Below, piece by piece: positions 18,754 to 27,165 of a stretch of DNA of 64,000 bases. The notes under the pieces were generated by a model. It was not told the origin of the DNA. It worked only from the letters and a program-made list of their open reading frames with translations, and made no database searches. The stretch covers positions 1,791,379-1,855,378 of the forward strand of contig NZ_LN879430.1 of the NCBI RefSeq assembly GCF_900070325.1. Direction: 5' to 3'. Each line of letters opens with the position of its first letter. The first letter of the stretch is position 1. The stretch comes from Herbinix luporum (GTDB lineage Bacteria > Bacillota > Clostridia > Lachnospirales > Lachnospiraceae). Position numbers and translations under genes: made by a program.

Positions 18754-19664
18754 GCCCTGCTCCTTTTTAATTGAGATTTACTTTCCTCCATATTAAGTGC
18801 ATTTAATATTTTTGTAACGCTTTTACAGGCTTGATAGAAAAAGTAATCCATATCTTCCCCTTGATATCTGCTTAATTTTAGTTTTCTTTTAATTATTTCT
18901 TTGATTTTATCCATATCAGAAGCATTACAGATATTTAAGCCCTCCTTTACCATGGCTAAAACTTCACCTTCATTTTGTGCGTCCTTATATTTAGTTAAGT
19001 AAGGAATTACAGCGGAATTGTCCCTATTAATATAGTTTTTGTACCTTCTTCGACAGTTATAAATATTATAGGCGGCATTCTTATCATAATTTCCAAATAA
19101 GAAAAACAATTTACTATAATCAGAAAACTTATCCCCATAGTCACTTAAAAACTTATGTAACACATGTCTGCTTTGTGTTAAATTAATTATAATTATATCT
19201 GCCAGTGAAATTAGTTTAAAAGACAATTCATCATTACCACTATTGGCATCAATCATTATCAGATCCACATAATCTTCTGCATGATGAACCATATTGCATA
19301 CTGCCTTGCATGTATCACGATCAAAGGTTTCCCGATTCTTAGTCTCTGTACCTGGCAATAAAAGTAATGATGTATTAGGAAAGGTAATACAACAGCTTTC
19401 AAGCATATTTCCCATCAAACGATTAGTTTGGCTATACATTACCGCCGCATCTATACCGATATCATGAAATATACTATAGTTTGCCCTTTTGCTAATATCT
19501 ATGCTTTTGCCCACTAAAGGCCCTTCAAGATTATTCATTGAAAAGTGAGTCTGCATCATCAATATTTTCTTTTTATGTAAGAGACTCATAATTAAGGCTA
19601 TAATATGAAGGTTACTGGTCTGTCCTTGACCATGTAAAGGAGACCAAAATACAATTTTACTCAT
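18744..19664 (-). CDS. MinD/ParA-like (TadZ/CpaE-type) protein with altered P-loop
   Basis: The 306-residue protein starts MSKIVFWSPLHGQGQTSN, in the place of the deviant Walker A of MinD/ParA proteins (K-G-G-x-G-K-T). Both lysines are absent and the second is Gln, but the Gly-x-Gly-x-Thr-Ser framework remains. Later segments fit the fold: a Walker-B-like strand VDLIMIDANSG and a following strand ADIIIINLTQS. CpaE/TadZ proteins place the pilus machine in the cell. Loss of the lysines suggests weak or no ATP hydrolysis. It is a paralog of the 281-residue protein that heads the operon (shared K-I-V/A-F-W-S opening) and lies directly upstream of cpaF. Confidence 0.6.
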   Translation of the reverse strand: MSKIVFWSPLHGQGQTSNLHIIALIMSLLHKKKILMMQTHFSMNNLEGPLVGKSIDISKRANYSIFHDIGIDAAVMYSQTNRLMGNMLESCCITFPNTSLLLLPGTETKNRETFDRDTCKAVCNMVHHAEDYVDLIMIDANSGNDELSFKLISLADIIIINLTQSRHVLHKFLSDYGDKFSDYSKLFFLFGNYDKNAAYNIYNCRRRYKNYINRDNSAVIPYLTKYKDAQNEGEVLAMVKEGLNICNASDMDKIKEIIKRKLKLSRYQGEDMDYFFYQACKSVTKILNALNMEESKSQLKRSRAWG

Positions 19665-19670
19665 CTTTAA

Positions 19671-20327
19671 TTACCCCTTCCTTGCAGTAGAAACTGCTCT
19701 TCGTATTTTAGATGGTTTAATGTTGGGGATAGTATGGGCTATTTCATTAACAATAAGTTTTTTCATTCTAGATGATATCCTCTTAAAGCGGACTATTTGA
19801 ATTCTCTGACATTGAATTGCATTTTCATAATCTGCAATATCAAGATATAGATATTTAACAGGGACAGGCTTATTAGAAAATATTAGACTATTTTTTGTTC
19901 TTTCTAAATCATCTAATGTGATAATATCTCGAATTATAAGTCTTAGCTGCTTATCTAGGGGAATATCTTTAATAAGAACATTTATTTTATTAATATGGTT
20001 AGGAAAGGGATCCGCAACTATATTAATAATATCTAGTTTAATGGGATGGGTATTAATATAATTAAAACCAAAGACAACAAATACTACTCCCTCATTAAAA
20101 TCTTTAAGTTCATTCTCCTGGGGCAGCCTCCTAATATAATTTAAATTACGATAATGGACTATTTCTTCAGTACTGTATAAATCCATTCCATGATAAATAG
20201 CCTTTGTTAATGCTCCGGTGTCGGATAAGTCTACAATAAGTACAGGGTATTTTAACTTACTTATGGTCTGCCCTATGTAAAGAATTATGTCAAATGCCTC
20301 TACTCCCAGATAACCTATACAAATCAT
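19671..20327 (-). CDS. Degenerate MinD/CpaE-like protein
   Basis: The 218-residue protein opens with a strand-loop-helix-strand pattern as in MinD-type proteins: MICIGYLGVEAFDIILYIG, then YPVLIVDLSDTGALTKAI. The P-loop has lost all Gly-Lys-Thr residues. Later strands (EGVVFVVFGFNYI, DIINIVADPF) fit the same fold. It is flanked by the CpaB-like and MinD-like genes with gaps of 3 to 6 bases, so it is certainly co-translated with them. Function is unknown; it may be a catalytically dead partner or regulator of the neighbouring MinD-like protein. Confidence in the fold is moderate only. Confidence 0.45.
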   Translation of the reverse strand: MICIGYLGVEAFDIILYIGQTISKLKYPVLIVDLSDTGALTKAIYHGMDLYSTEEIVHYRNLNYIRRLPQENELKDFNEGVVFVVFGFNYINTHPIKLDIINIVADPFPNHINKINVLIKDIPLDKQLRLIIRDIITLDDLERTKNSLIFSNKPVPVKYLYLDIADYENAIQCQRIQIVRFKRISSRMKKLIVNEIAHTIPNIKPSKIRRAVSTARKG

Positions 20328-20330
20328 TAC

Positions 20331-21410
20331 TTATCCCTCCGTAGCCGAAAAATAATCTGCCGGTATGTAAAAGTCATTACCAGCTTCAAACTCTTCATAT
20401 TCCTGACTAGTTTTTTGATTTCTACCTAAATCCACAGCCTTATCTATATCTAGTGGCAGCTGGGTATTTTCTTGGATTTCTTTATAATCAGAGCTTTCTT
20501 GTTTTTTCTCTTCATCAATACTTGCCTTATCAAAAGTATCCAATGTTTGATCAGATACTATCTCAGGCATATATTTAACGGGACCTTCTAGTTTCCAATT
20601 TATTTCCTTTATATCTAAATCCATACTGGCAGCCAATCGATTTTCTAAGGCCTTTCTAACTTCCTTATTTAAAACCTGTGAACATCTATTGACAATATTG
20701 GGATCATTTTCAATTAGAGATAATATAGATACACTGGGGGTGTAGGTAATTATGGAAGCTTCCTGAATATTTGGCTCTATATATTTTGTCATATATAATT
20801 TTGAACCATGGTATAAGCTGGCATCAACTATAGCAGCGGACATTCTAAGCATTTCCTCTTCATCTACCCATAAATAACAAATAGGATTCTCCAGATTAAA
20901 ACCTTTTAGGGGCTTTTTTGTTAGTACTACATAACTTTCTCCGTTTGGATACTGAATCCTTATGTCTACATAATCATTTACATCTATATTGGAGCTAATA
21001 TGAATTACATCATACTCAACTTCCCGAATAACCGAGGATACATTATGCTCTGCTAACATACTTTTAAGGATATGGGTATCTTCTGCTATGTCGATTAAGG
21101 CAGCCCGGCCTAGATCATCTTCTGTAATATAGCTATTTGAAGGTTGGGATGTGTATACAATTTTTTCTTCAACCAGATCTTGGGATAAAATTTCACCGGC
21201 AGCTATATCAGATAGGGCAATAAAAACTGATTTTCTATTATTATCCATGGTCTGTCTTGCCTCATTAAGTAATTGTGAATATTCCTCTTTTATCTGCCTT
21301 ATCATAATATATGAGCTAATTACTGCTGCAGATCCAATTACAAAAATACAGATTAATGCAACTGTGATGTACTGTTTAGTCGACCTTCTAAGTCTCCTTG
21401 TAAATTTCAT
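20331..21410 (-). CDS. cpaB: CpaB/RcpC-like pilus assembly protein with SAF domain
   Basis: The 359-residue protein has one N-terminal membrane helix (about 15-37), then a coil, then a SAF domain (about 60-120) with IALSDIAAGEILSQDLVEEK, the hallmark of CpaB/RcpC. In Gram-negative Tad systems this protein works with the secretin in the periplasm. In Gram-positives it presumably acts at the outer face of the membrane. The C-terminal 60 residues are acidic and low in complexity. Its ATG overlaps the stop of the preceding small membrane protein (ATGA), with AAGGAG just upstream. Confidence 0.75.
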   Translation of the reverse strand: MKFTRRLRRSTKQYITVALICIFVIGSAAVISSYIMIRQIKEEYSQLLNEARQTMDNNRKSVFIALSDIAAGEILSQDLVEEKIVYTSQPSNSYITEDDLGRAALIDIAEDTHILKSMLAEHNVSSVIREVEYDVIHISSNIDVNDYVDIRIQYPNGESYVVLTKKPLKGFNLENPICYLWVDEEEMLRMSAAIVDASLYHGSKLYMTKYIEPNIQEASIITYTPSVSILSLIENDPNIVNRCSQVLNKEVRKALENRLAASMDLDIKEINWKLEGPVKYMPEIVSDQTLDTFDKASIDEEKKQESSDYKEIQENTQLPLDIDKAVDLGRNQKTSQEYEEFEAGNDFYIPADYFSATEG

Positions 21411-21643
21411 AACTCACTCCTTACTATATTACTTATTAATAAAAATCCTAAGGTTATAAGAAAAGTTACTAAAAAATAATATAACAATATTATTATTGAG
21501 TTTCTTTTTTTTACATTTTCTGATATCTGCCCTCTTCTTGGACCTCCGGGAATCCTCCAAGATAAAACCCACAGTAAGATTCTAAAAGTAAGTATATTAA
21601 AAAATGACATCAGCAGGATTCTTATTATAGTTATATACCACAA
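21407..21643 (-). CDS. Small two-helix membrane protein
   Basis: This 78-residue protein has two hydrophobic segments (about 5-28 and 49-73) joined by a basic loop (WRIPGGPRRGQ). The start is TTG, eight bases after AAAGGAG, and it overlaps the end of the upstream gene by 13 bases; its stop overlaps the cpaB start by 4. Such tight packing indicates a real, co-translated subunit. No family is recognised. A membrane anchor or assembly factor for the CpaB-like protein is possible. Confidence 0.6.
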   Translation of the reverse strand: MWYITIIRILLMSFFNILTFRILLWVLSWRIPGGPRRGQISENVKKRNSIIILLYYFLVTFLITLGFLLISNIVRSEL

Positions 21644-22476
21644 GGCTTTAACTCCTTTTTATCTATTAAATTAGCCTGCTTAATCTTCTTTGATATAATA
21701 AATGCAGCCCTTCTAATTCCATATATAAATAGATAGTTTTTATTATCCTTTTCACAGAAATAATTTCGATTAATAAATTCTTTAGCACTTCCTTGTTGGC
21801 AAGCAATGTGAAAATCTACATTGTAGGGAATGGGAGAAATATCTTCCAAGCTAATATCATATAGTTTTGAAATCTTCTTACAAGTCATCATGGATTTTGG
21901 TGTGTAATTGCCGACAATATAAATGGCTTTAGATTTAAAAGATGAATAATTTTTGAAGAAATCATTTAGATAATCTGGATTTTGATATAGATTAACTACT
22001 ATTAAATCCGCTTCTTGCAAAAAGGCATTAGAAGAAAGATGATTTTTATGATTTAAGTTGACATAACAAAGATCGGTGTTTTCCTCAATTATATTAATTA
22101 AGTAATTAAGATTATAATGTAATTCATAATCAAAAAGTTCACTATTTATTACCCCTCTCTGGGGAATATAGTATAAATGGTTGGGAATAACCTCTTGCCA
22201 ATAACTTTCTAATAATTCCGGATCATTATCACCACGATATATCCTCCGTAGCAGCCCTTCTATCCCCCTTCCTTCATAATAGCTGCCTGTTCCTCCCCTA
22301 CCGTCCGGTAGATTATGGCCTCCAAAAAAAGCTTTCCCCAGATTACATTTACTGAGATAATTTTCAAAAACAGTAATTGTATACGGATACCACATGACAC
22401 CGGCTATACTTACTGCTGCAAAATTTAAAAATGCACCGGTTTTTTCATAAGCATTAGACCAGAAAGCAATTTTCAC
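21631..22476 (-). CDS. MinD-like protein lacking a P-loop, first gene of the Tad-like operon
   Basis: The 281-residue protein begins MKIAFWSNAYEKTGAFLN. It aligns at its start with the 306-residue MinD-like protein (K-I-A/V-F-W-S), but the nucleotide-binding loop is replaced by AYEKTGAF, with no GKT. Downstream strands ADLIVVNLYQNPDYL and KAIYIVGNYTPKS parallel ADIIIINLTQS and FFLFGNYDKN of that paralog. It is likely a non-hydrolysing partner. It has a clear AAAGGAGG site and is the first gene after the operon promoter. Its place at the head of the locus suggests a positional or regulatory role, which is inference. Confidence 0.55.
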   Translation of the reverse strand: MKIAFWSNAYEKTGAFLNFAAVSIAGVMWYPYTITVFENYLSKCNLGKAFFGGHNLPDGRGGTGSYYEGRGIEGLLRRIYRGDNDPELLESYWQEVIPNHLYYIPQRGVINSELFDYELHYNLNYLINIIEENTDLCYVNLNHKNHLSSNAFLQEADLIVVNLYQNPDYLNDFFKNYSSFKSKAIYIVGNYTPKSMMTCKKISKLYDISLEDISPIPYNVDFHIACQQGSAKEFINRNYFCEKDNKNYLFIYGIRRAAFIISKKIKQANLIDKKELKPCGI

Positions 22477-22572
22477 ATAGAATCCTCCTTTATATAGATG
22501 ATATGGAAAAATATAATATATTAAGATAAGCTTTAGAATTAAGAGATAAGTAGATTTGAATGAGATAGGTAT

Positions 22573-22601
22573 ATCATAATACAGAATACATATTTTGTAA
22601 A
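22573..22601 (-). promoter_or_regulatory. Sigma-A promoter of the Tad-like operon
   Basis: On the minus strand TTTACA (22596-22601) and TATGAT (22573-22578) are separated by 17 bases, each one mismatch from consensus. The leader to the first start codon would be about 90 bases. No operator is obvious in it. Confidence 0.55.
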
Positions 22602-22676
22602 TAGTTTTATTCCAAATAAATCCAATAAACTTTTTATAAATATTTGGTGATTATAAACAAATGGTGTCATATAAGA

Positions 22677-22708
22677 TAAAAAAGTGTGAACCTTAATTGG
22701 TTCACACT
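22677..22708 (-). terminator. Intrinsic terminator of the MFS gene
   Basis: A 10-base perfect stem (AGTGTGAACC / GGTTCACACT, 22683-22708) is followed on the minus strand by TTTTTTAT. The stem includes the stop codon of the MFS gene. It insulates the Tad-like operon from upstream transcription. Confidence 0.85.
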
Positions 22709-23970
22709 CTTTTTATAACAGTCTCAGCTTTATAATATATAGCCGTTACCAGAATTCCTAACAGTAACAAAGCAATGCTTAGAACAAAGGGTAATACTCT
22801 TGATATATCACTAAGAAGCCCACCTATGTATCCAAAGGGTACACTTACCAGCATTACAGCTGTTTGCAGCAAGGCCATAATACCGGAACGCTCTGCAGAA
22901 TCAACATGAATAGCTACTAAAGATTCTCTTAGGGTAGCAAGTACTGCTGCCCCAAGGGCTTCAAAAATCAATGATAATGATAAAATTATATACCCCCACA
23001 GATTAACTTCCTTTATTGAAATCAACAATAAGCAACCTATGATGGAACTAACAAAGCCCCCATAAAGAGGCCACTTCATCTTTGATTGCTTTATATGGGC
23101 AATAACTGTAAAAAACAAAATAATGGATAAGATACTTTTTGCCATGGGAAATATAGGTAGCAAAGTATCAGGCACACCAATCCTGCGGGAGGCAATAATC
23201 TGCCAGAAAGTCGTTCCCAACATTACCACTATCTCCACTAAGATACTGATTAATATGGCAAATATGGTTCCCCGGGAGTTTAATATTTTCTTAAAGGCAC
23301 TTTTATAGCCTGACAGCATTTCTCCCCAGGACATTTCAGAAGTTGCCTTTCTCCTGACTTTTCCTACGGCTGTTTCTGTTGACATTTTATATAGGATTAA
23401 AATTTTAATAGTCATAATAACAAAGGCATTAATATACAAGATACGTATAGCAGGTGCTAAAGTCAACTTTGCCACCAGTATTGAAGATATGGGAGCAAAA
23501 ATTGCAGACAGGTTAGTGAATATAAGTACCCAGGAATATAAATGAGTTATTATATCCTTAGGAGCATCCTCCACCAGCAGGCAGTCCCAAGATACTTGGG
23601 TAATCTTCATAGTACCATTAAGCAGGGCAGCTATTACAAAGAACCAAAAGCCCTGACTAGATGCCCAAATAAGACAGGGAATACTCCAAGCAATAAAGTC
23701 AAATATAGCTGTGCTTAATCTTCGTCCCATTTTATCGATTATAGCACCGGATAAAAAAGCAAAAATCATTTGTGAAAACATATAAATTGAACTTATAATT
23801 CCTACTTCTACGTCACTCATACCAAATGTAAGCATATATACTGTAGCATAAGGCAGGCATAGATTCATGGAAAGCCCCCATAAAGGCTCAGTATAGACAC
23901 AGGCTCTGGGATTGCCCCGAAGCTTAGTAAAAGTCAGAAGAAGTGGGTGTTTTAGCAGATACTTTTTCAT
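22702..23970 (-). CDS. MFS transporter
   Basis: The 422-residue polytopic protein has about 12 hydrophobic segments and the MFS loop-2 signature region GAIIDKMGRRLSTA. It has a 6+6 arrangement with a basic central loop (KVRRKATSEM). The family moves small solutes with proton or sodium coupling; substrate cannot be read from the sequence. It looks monocistronic: the sdaAA terminator lies upstream and its own terminator overlaps the stop codon. A drug-efflux role is possible but not shown. Confidence 0.8.
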   Translation of the reverse strand: MKKYLLKHPLLLTFTKLRGNPRACVYTEPLWGLSMNLCLPYATVYMLTFGMSDVEVGIISSIYMFSQMIFAFLSGAIIDKMGRRLSTAIFDFIAWSIPCLIWASSQGFWFFVIAALLNGTMKITQVSWDCLLVEDAPKDIITHLYSWVLIFTNLSAIFAPISSILVAKLTLAPAIRILYINAFVIMTIKILILYKMSTETAVGKVRRKATSEMSWGEMLSGYKSAFKKILNSRGTIFAILISILVEIVVMLGTTFWQIIASRRIGVPDTLLPIFPMAKSILSIILFFTVIAHIKQSKMKWPLYGGFVSSIIGCLLLISIKEVNLWGYIILSLSLIFEALGAAVLATLRESLVAIHVDSAERSGIMALLQTAVMLVSVPFGYIGGLLSDISRVLPFVLSIALLLLGILVTAIYYKAETVIKRV

Positions 23971-24030
23971 CTTCCTGTCATTCCTTTCCTTGTAATCAAT
24001 TAGTTAGTCTAACATGATGTAAAAATAAAT

Positions 24031-24047
24031 CCCACTTTAAAAGTGGG
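24031..24047 (-). terminator. Terminator of the serine dehydratase operon
   Basis: CCCACTTT...AAAGTGGG forms a compact hairpin, followed on the minus strand by ATTTATTTTTA. It lies 54 bases past the sdaAA stop. Confidence 0.65.
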
Positions 24048-24100
24048 CAGTCTGAATATGATTATACTATAAGCAAAAGAAAAATCAACATTATTCGACC

Positions 24101-24976
24101 TTAGCTCTGGTCTAATAATCTATTCTTGATTTTCATACCGGTTGGTGTAGCTCCTAATCCCCCTTCACCTGTCTCCCTAAGGGTTTTTGGTAGGGCTTCC
24201 CCCACTTCTCTCATAGCATCTATAACTTCATCCGGCGGAATCTGACTTCTTATCCCTGCAACTGCCATATCAGCACTGGCTATGGCATTTACAGCTCCTA
24301 TTACATTTCTCTTCACACAGGGAACCTCAACCAAACCTCCTACGGTATCACATACCAGACCCAGCAGATTCTTTAGGGACATGGCGGCTCCATGGACTAT
24401 GCTCTCGTAATCTCCCCCGTTAAGATAAGTTAGGGCAGCTGCCGCCATGGCACTGGCTGAACCAATCTCTGCTTGACAGCCTCCTGCTGCCCCTGATAAA
24501 AATGCTCTGGCTCCTATAATCTGACCTATACCTGAAGCTACATACATAGCCTCTATCATCTCTTGTAAGGAGGCCTTATATTCTTCTTCATAACTTATAA
24601 GTACGGCCGGTATTACACCGCAAGAGCCGGCCGTTGGAGCAGCTACAATCTTCTTCATACATGCATTAGATTCACCCATCTTTAAAGCCTTAGCAATTAC
24701 CTTGCCCATAAAAGGTCCCCCAAGAACTTTTCCTTCCTGTAGGGCCTGGCTCATCTTGTGGCCGTCACCTCCTACCAATCTGCTGGCTGATAATAAGCTG
24801 CCATCATAAGAGCTGTCCGCCTCTTTCATTGCATAATATAAGCCTTGCATTTTTTCTATGGATTCTTCTTCGGTGACCATCCTCTCTTGCATATCATCTT
24901 CAAGTATCACTCTCCAAAATGGCTTATTATGCTCCTTACATTGTTCAAGTATTTCCTCAAAGGATCTAAAACTCAT
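24101..24976 (-). CDS. sdaAA: L-serine dehydratase, iron-sulfur-dependent, alpha subunit
   Basis: The 291-residue protein catalyses deamination of L-serine to pyruvate and ammonia together with SdaAB. Cysteines proposed to hold the 4Fe-4S cluster in this family are visible in PTAGSCGVIPA, in CDTVGG and in VEVPCVKRN. The length and Gly-rich core (GASSG-like ARAFLSGAAGG, MAAAALTYLNGG) match the Bacillus/clostridial alpha subunit. It starts 27 bases after sdaAB and shares its promoter and terminator. This is a pyruvate-generating catabolic step of the cytoplasm. Confidence 0.95.
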   Translation of the reverse strand: MSFRSFEEILEQCKEHNKPFWRVILEDDMQERMVTEEESIEKMQGLYYAMKEADSSYDGSLLSASRLVGGDGHKMSQALQEGKVLGGPFMGKVIAKALKMGESNACMKKIVAAPTAGSCGVIPAVLISYEEEYKASLQEMIEAMYVASGIGQIIGARAFLSGAAGGCQAEIGSASAMAAAALTYLNGGDYESIVHGAAMSLKNLLGLVCDTVGGLVEVPCVKRNVIGAVNAIASADMAVAGIRSQIPPDEVIDAMREVGEALPKTLRETGEGGLGATPTGMKIKNRLLDQS

Positions 24977-25003
24977 TATTTACCTCCATTAATCCTTGTA
25001 TGT

Positions 25004-25669
25004 CTATGCTTCTATTTTGTCTATATATCTTATCTTTTTTACCCCTTCAGCTTTAGTTAAAAGATCTATCACATGAACCGGGACTTCTTGATCACATTCT
25101 ATAATCATAACGGCAGTGCCTCCTCTTTTATCTCTGTGTATCCTCATAGTAGCAATATTAATATCTTGTTTACTAAGTAAAGAAGTTACCATGGATACAT
25201 GTCCCGGTTTATCTACATTTTTTATTATTAGGGTAGGATAGGCTGCAGTAATATCTGCCTTGGCACCATCAATTTGATTAATTATAATTGAACCCCCTCC
25301 AATTGAAGAAGCCACTATTTCTATTTTATTATTATTTACCCCTACCAGTTTTAGCATAACGGAATTGGGATGGGCATCTCTAAGGTCAATTCCCAAAAAT
25401 TCAAATTTTAAGCCCATCTCTTTTGCATAATTAAAACTATCCGGAATTCTTTCATCATCCGGTTTCATACCCATAAGTCCGGCTATCAGTGCCTTATGGG
25501 TTCCATGCCCTTTTCCTGTTGCTAAAAAAGAACCATGGAGATAAATTTTAGCCTCCTTTATGTCCTCGCGGATTAGTTTTCTGGCTGTATATCCTATTTT
25601 AACTGCACCTGCTGTATGGGAGCTGGAAGGTCCCACCATAACAGGACCCATTATGTCAAATACATTCAC
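25004..25669 (-). CDS. sdaAB: L-serine dehydratase, iron-sulfur-dependent, beta subunit
   Basis: The 221-residue protein begins with GTG behind a purine-rich site. Near the N-terminus it has MGPVMVGPSSSHTAGAVKIG, the substrate-loop signature of the family. The C-terminal 75 residues form an ACT domain (DKPGHVSMVTSLLSKQDINI), probably sensing serine or product. It is transcribed first, followed directly by sdaAA. The two subunits form the active cytoplasmic enzyme. Confidence 0.95.
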   Translation of the reverse strand: MNVFDIMGPVMVGPSSSHTAGAVKIGYTARKLIREDIKEAKIYLHGSFLATGKGHGTHKALIAGLMGMKPDDERIPDSFNYAKEMGLKFEFLGIDLRDAHPNSVMLKLVGVNNNKIEIVASSIGGGSIIINQIDGAKADITAAYPTLIIKNVDKPGHVSMVTSLLSKQDINIATMRIHRDKRGGTAVMIIECDQEVPVHVIDLLTKAEGVKKIRYIDKIEA

Positions 25670-25707
25670 TATATTTCCTGCCTTTCATTTATACTTGCAT
25701 ACTTTCT

Positions 25708-25736
25708 ATTCTATCCAAAAATCACGGTTACTTCAA
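25708..25736 (-). promoter_or_regulatory. Sigma-A promoter for sdaAB-sdaAA
   Basis: Minus-strand TTGAAG (25731-25736) and TAGAAT (25708-25713) with a 17-base spacer, ending 39 bases before the GTG start. Confidence 0.5.
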
Positions 25737-25750
25737 TTAATTTAGTTAAG

Positions 25751-25799
25751 AAAAAAACTGTTTCAATTATTAATATCACCTTAATAACCGAAACAGTTT
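25751..25799 (-). terminator. Terminator of the beta-lactamase-fold hydrolase gene
   Basis: A long hairpin has outer arms AAACTGTTTC / GAAACAGTTT (25755-25764 and 25790-25799). Inner pairing TTATTAA / TTAATAA extends it, and seven T follow on the minus strand. It separates this gene from sdaAB. Confidence 0.85.
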
Positions 25800-25828
25800 A
25801 TTTACCTATATAAAATAATATTCTTTTC

Positions 25829-26992
25829 TTAAATTAATCCTGACCATATAATGTTCTTTACATTAAGAAGACTTTCCGGAAGCCATATGTCCCCATCTGT
25901 ATAAGGTACAAACCAGACTGCACTTAAGTTCTCCCTAGGATCAACTACAACACTTATGTATCCCCAGCCTTCATGGAAGAAGAAATCAGGGCTTGTAATA
26001 ATGGCATCTCCTCTTCTAAGATCAGGACCCATACCGTATAAACGATTTTTCTCATTGGCTCCCCAGCAGTAATTGGGTACATTAAAAAGATACTGGGTTC
26101 TCATTTTTTCAATGGTCATTTTACCCATTATCCGGGTATTGCCAAAACGCCCTCCATTACAAAGCATTCTTGCAAATTTGGATAAATCAATAACCGTAGA
26201 ATGGAGCCCTCCGCCGGTTTTTGGAACCTCACTCCAGATACTATCATCATCTAGAACTGATCCCTTTTTCATTATTTCCTTCATTATTTCTTCATGGCTC
26301 TCAAATTGAATTAAATGCCTGTCACAAAGCTCAGGGCCTATAATAAAGGTACTATCCTTCATATCTAAAGGTTCTAATATATTCTTTGTAATATACTCTT
26401 CTGCACTTATTCCCGTAACATTTTGAATAAGGGCTCCAAGAAGCAGATAACCAAAAGTTGAATATATCCACTGTTCTTTTGGTTTACAGGCTACTCCTGC
26501 TTTTAGTCCGGCTTCTATCCAGTCATCACCCTTCTTACATTTTTCTATATATGCAAAAGGATTGTTTTTTTCATCAGAATCGAAAGGAAGTCCGGAGGAG
26601 TGGGATAAAACCTGTGCTATGGTAATTACCTTAAAGGGTTCTTTATCCATCTGGGGAATATACTTTGACATCTGTTCATCAGGGCGGATAAAGCCGTCTT
26701 CAACCAGCTTAAAGATTGCTACGGCCGTTACCAGTTTGGTTACTGAGGCAACCCGCATAATAGTATCAGGCAGCATGGGTTTATCTTTTTCTCTTTTATA
26801 AGTCCTATAACCTAGTCCATTATTGGCAATCACCTTATTATCTTTGGCTATACAATAACTGGCTCCTATAAGCCTCTTATCTTCAATCATTCTCCAAAGA
26901 TGATTATTTAGTACTTCTATTCTGCTGCTGTCATAACCTACAAGCTCCGGTGTTTCTTCAACATTACCAATCTGTAAAATCATTTCACCCAT
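25829..26992 (-). CDS. Serine hydrolase of the beta-lactamase/esterase (class C-like) fold
   Basis: The 387-residue protein has the S-x-x-K motif ASVTKLVTAVA with the nucleophile Ser. A tyrosine motif YSTFGYLLL stands where YxN is usual, and HEGWGY is a C-terminal H-x-G box. These place it with class C beta-lactamase-like esterases and D-aminopeptidases. There is no signal peptide, so it is likely cytoplasmic, which argues against a true secreted beta-lactamase. AGGAGGAG lies before the ATG. It has its own promoter and terminator. Substrate unknown. Confidence 0.8.
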   Translation of the reverse strand: MGEMILQIGNVEETPELVGYDSSRIEVLNNHLWRMIEDKRLIGASYCIAKDNKVIANNGLGYRTYKREKDKPMLPDTIMRVASVTKLVTAVAIFKLVEDGFIRPDEQMSKYIPQMDKEPFKVITIAQVLSHSSGLPFDSDEKNNPFAYIEKCKKGDDWIEAGLKAGVACKPKEQWIYSTFGYLLLGALIQNVTGISAEEYITKNILEPLDMKDSTFIIGPELCDRHLIQFESHEEIMKEIMKKGSVLDDDSIWSEVPKTGGGLHSTVIDLSKFARMLCNGGRFGNTRIMGKMTIEKMRTQYLFNVPNYCWGANEKNRLYGMGPDLRRGDAIITSPDFFFHEGWGYISVVVDPRENLSAVWFVPYTDGDIWLPESLLNVKNIIWSGLI

Positions 26993-27054
26993 ATTACTCC
27001 TCCTTATTAAAAGATTATTAATCAGTAATATTTAATAATTAACCCTTTCAGACA

Positions 27055-27083
27055 AATATACCTTATTTTTCTATTATTTTCAA
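27055..27083 (-). promoter_or_regulatory. Sigma-A promoter for the serine hydrolase gene
   Basis: Minus-strand TTGAAA (27078-27083) and TATATT (27055-27060), spacer 17. Confidence 0.5.
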
Positions 27084-27126
27084 ATTGTTTTTTATAATAT
27101 AAATCTATAGATCTTAAATTTTGATA

Positions 27127-27157
27127 CAAAAAAACCACATCTATTTTAGATGTGGTT
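27127..27157 (-). terminator. tmRNA terminator
   Basis: ACCACATCT / AGATGTGGT stem with a short loop, then TTTTTTT on the minus strand, 9 bases after the mature 3' end. Confidence 0.9.
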
Positions 27158-27165
27158 AAATTCAA

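Noticed and set aside
22477..22701. Mobile-element border next to the Tad-like operon
   Set aside because: Only a promoter and the terminator of the MFS gene are present; no inverted repeats, integrase, transposase or tRNA gene was seen at either end of the locus.
25829..26992. Secreted beta-lactamase
   Set aside because: The SxxK and HxG motifs fit the fold, but there is no signal peptide and the YxN box is changed; an esterase or peptidase role is at least as likely.
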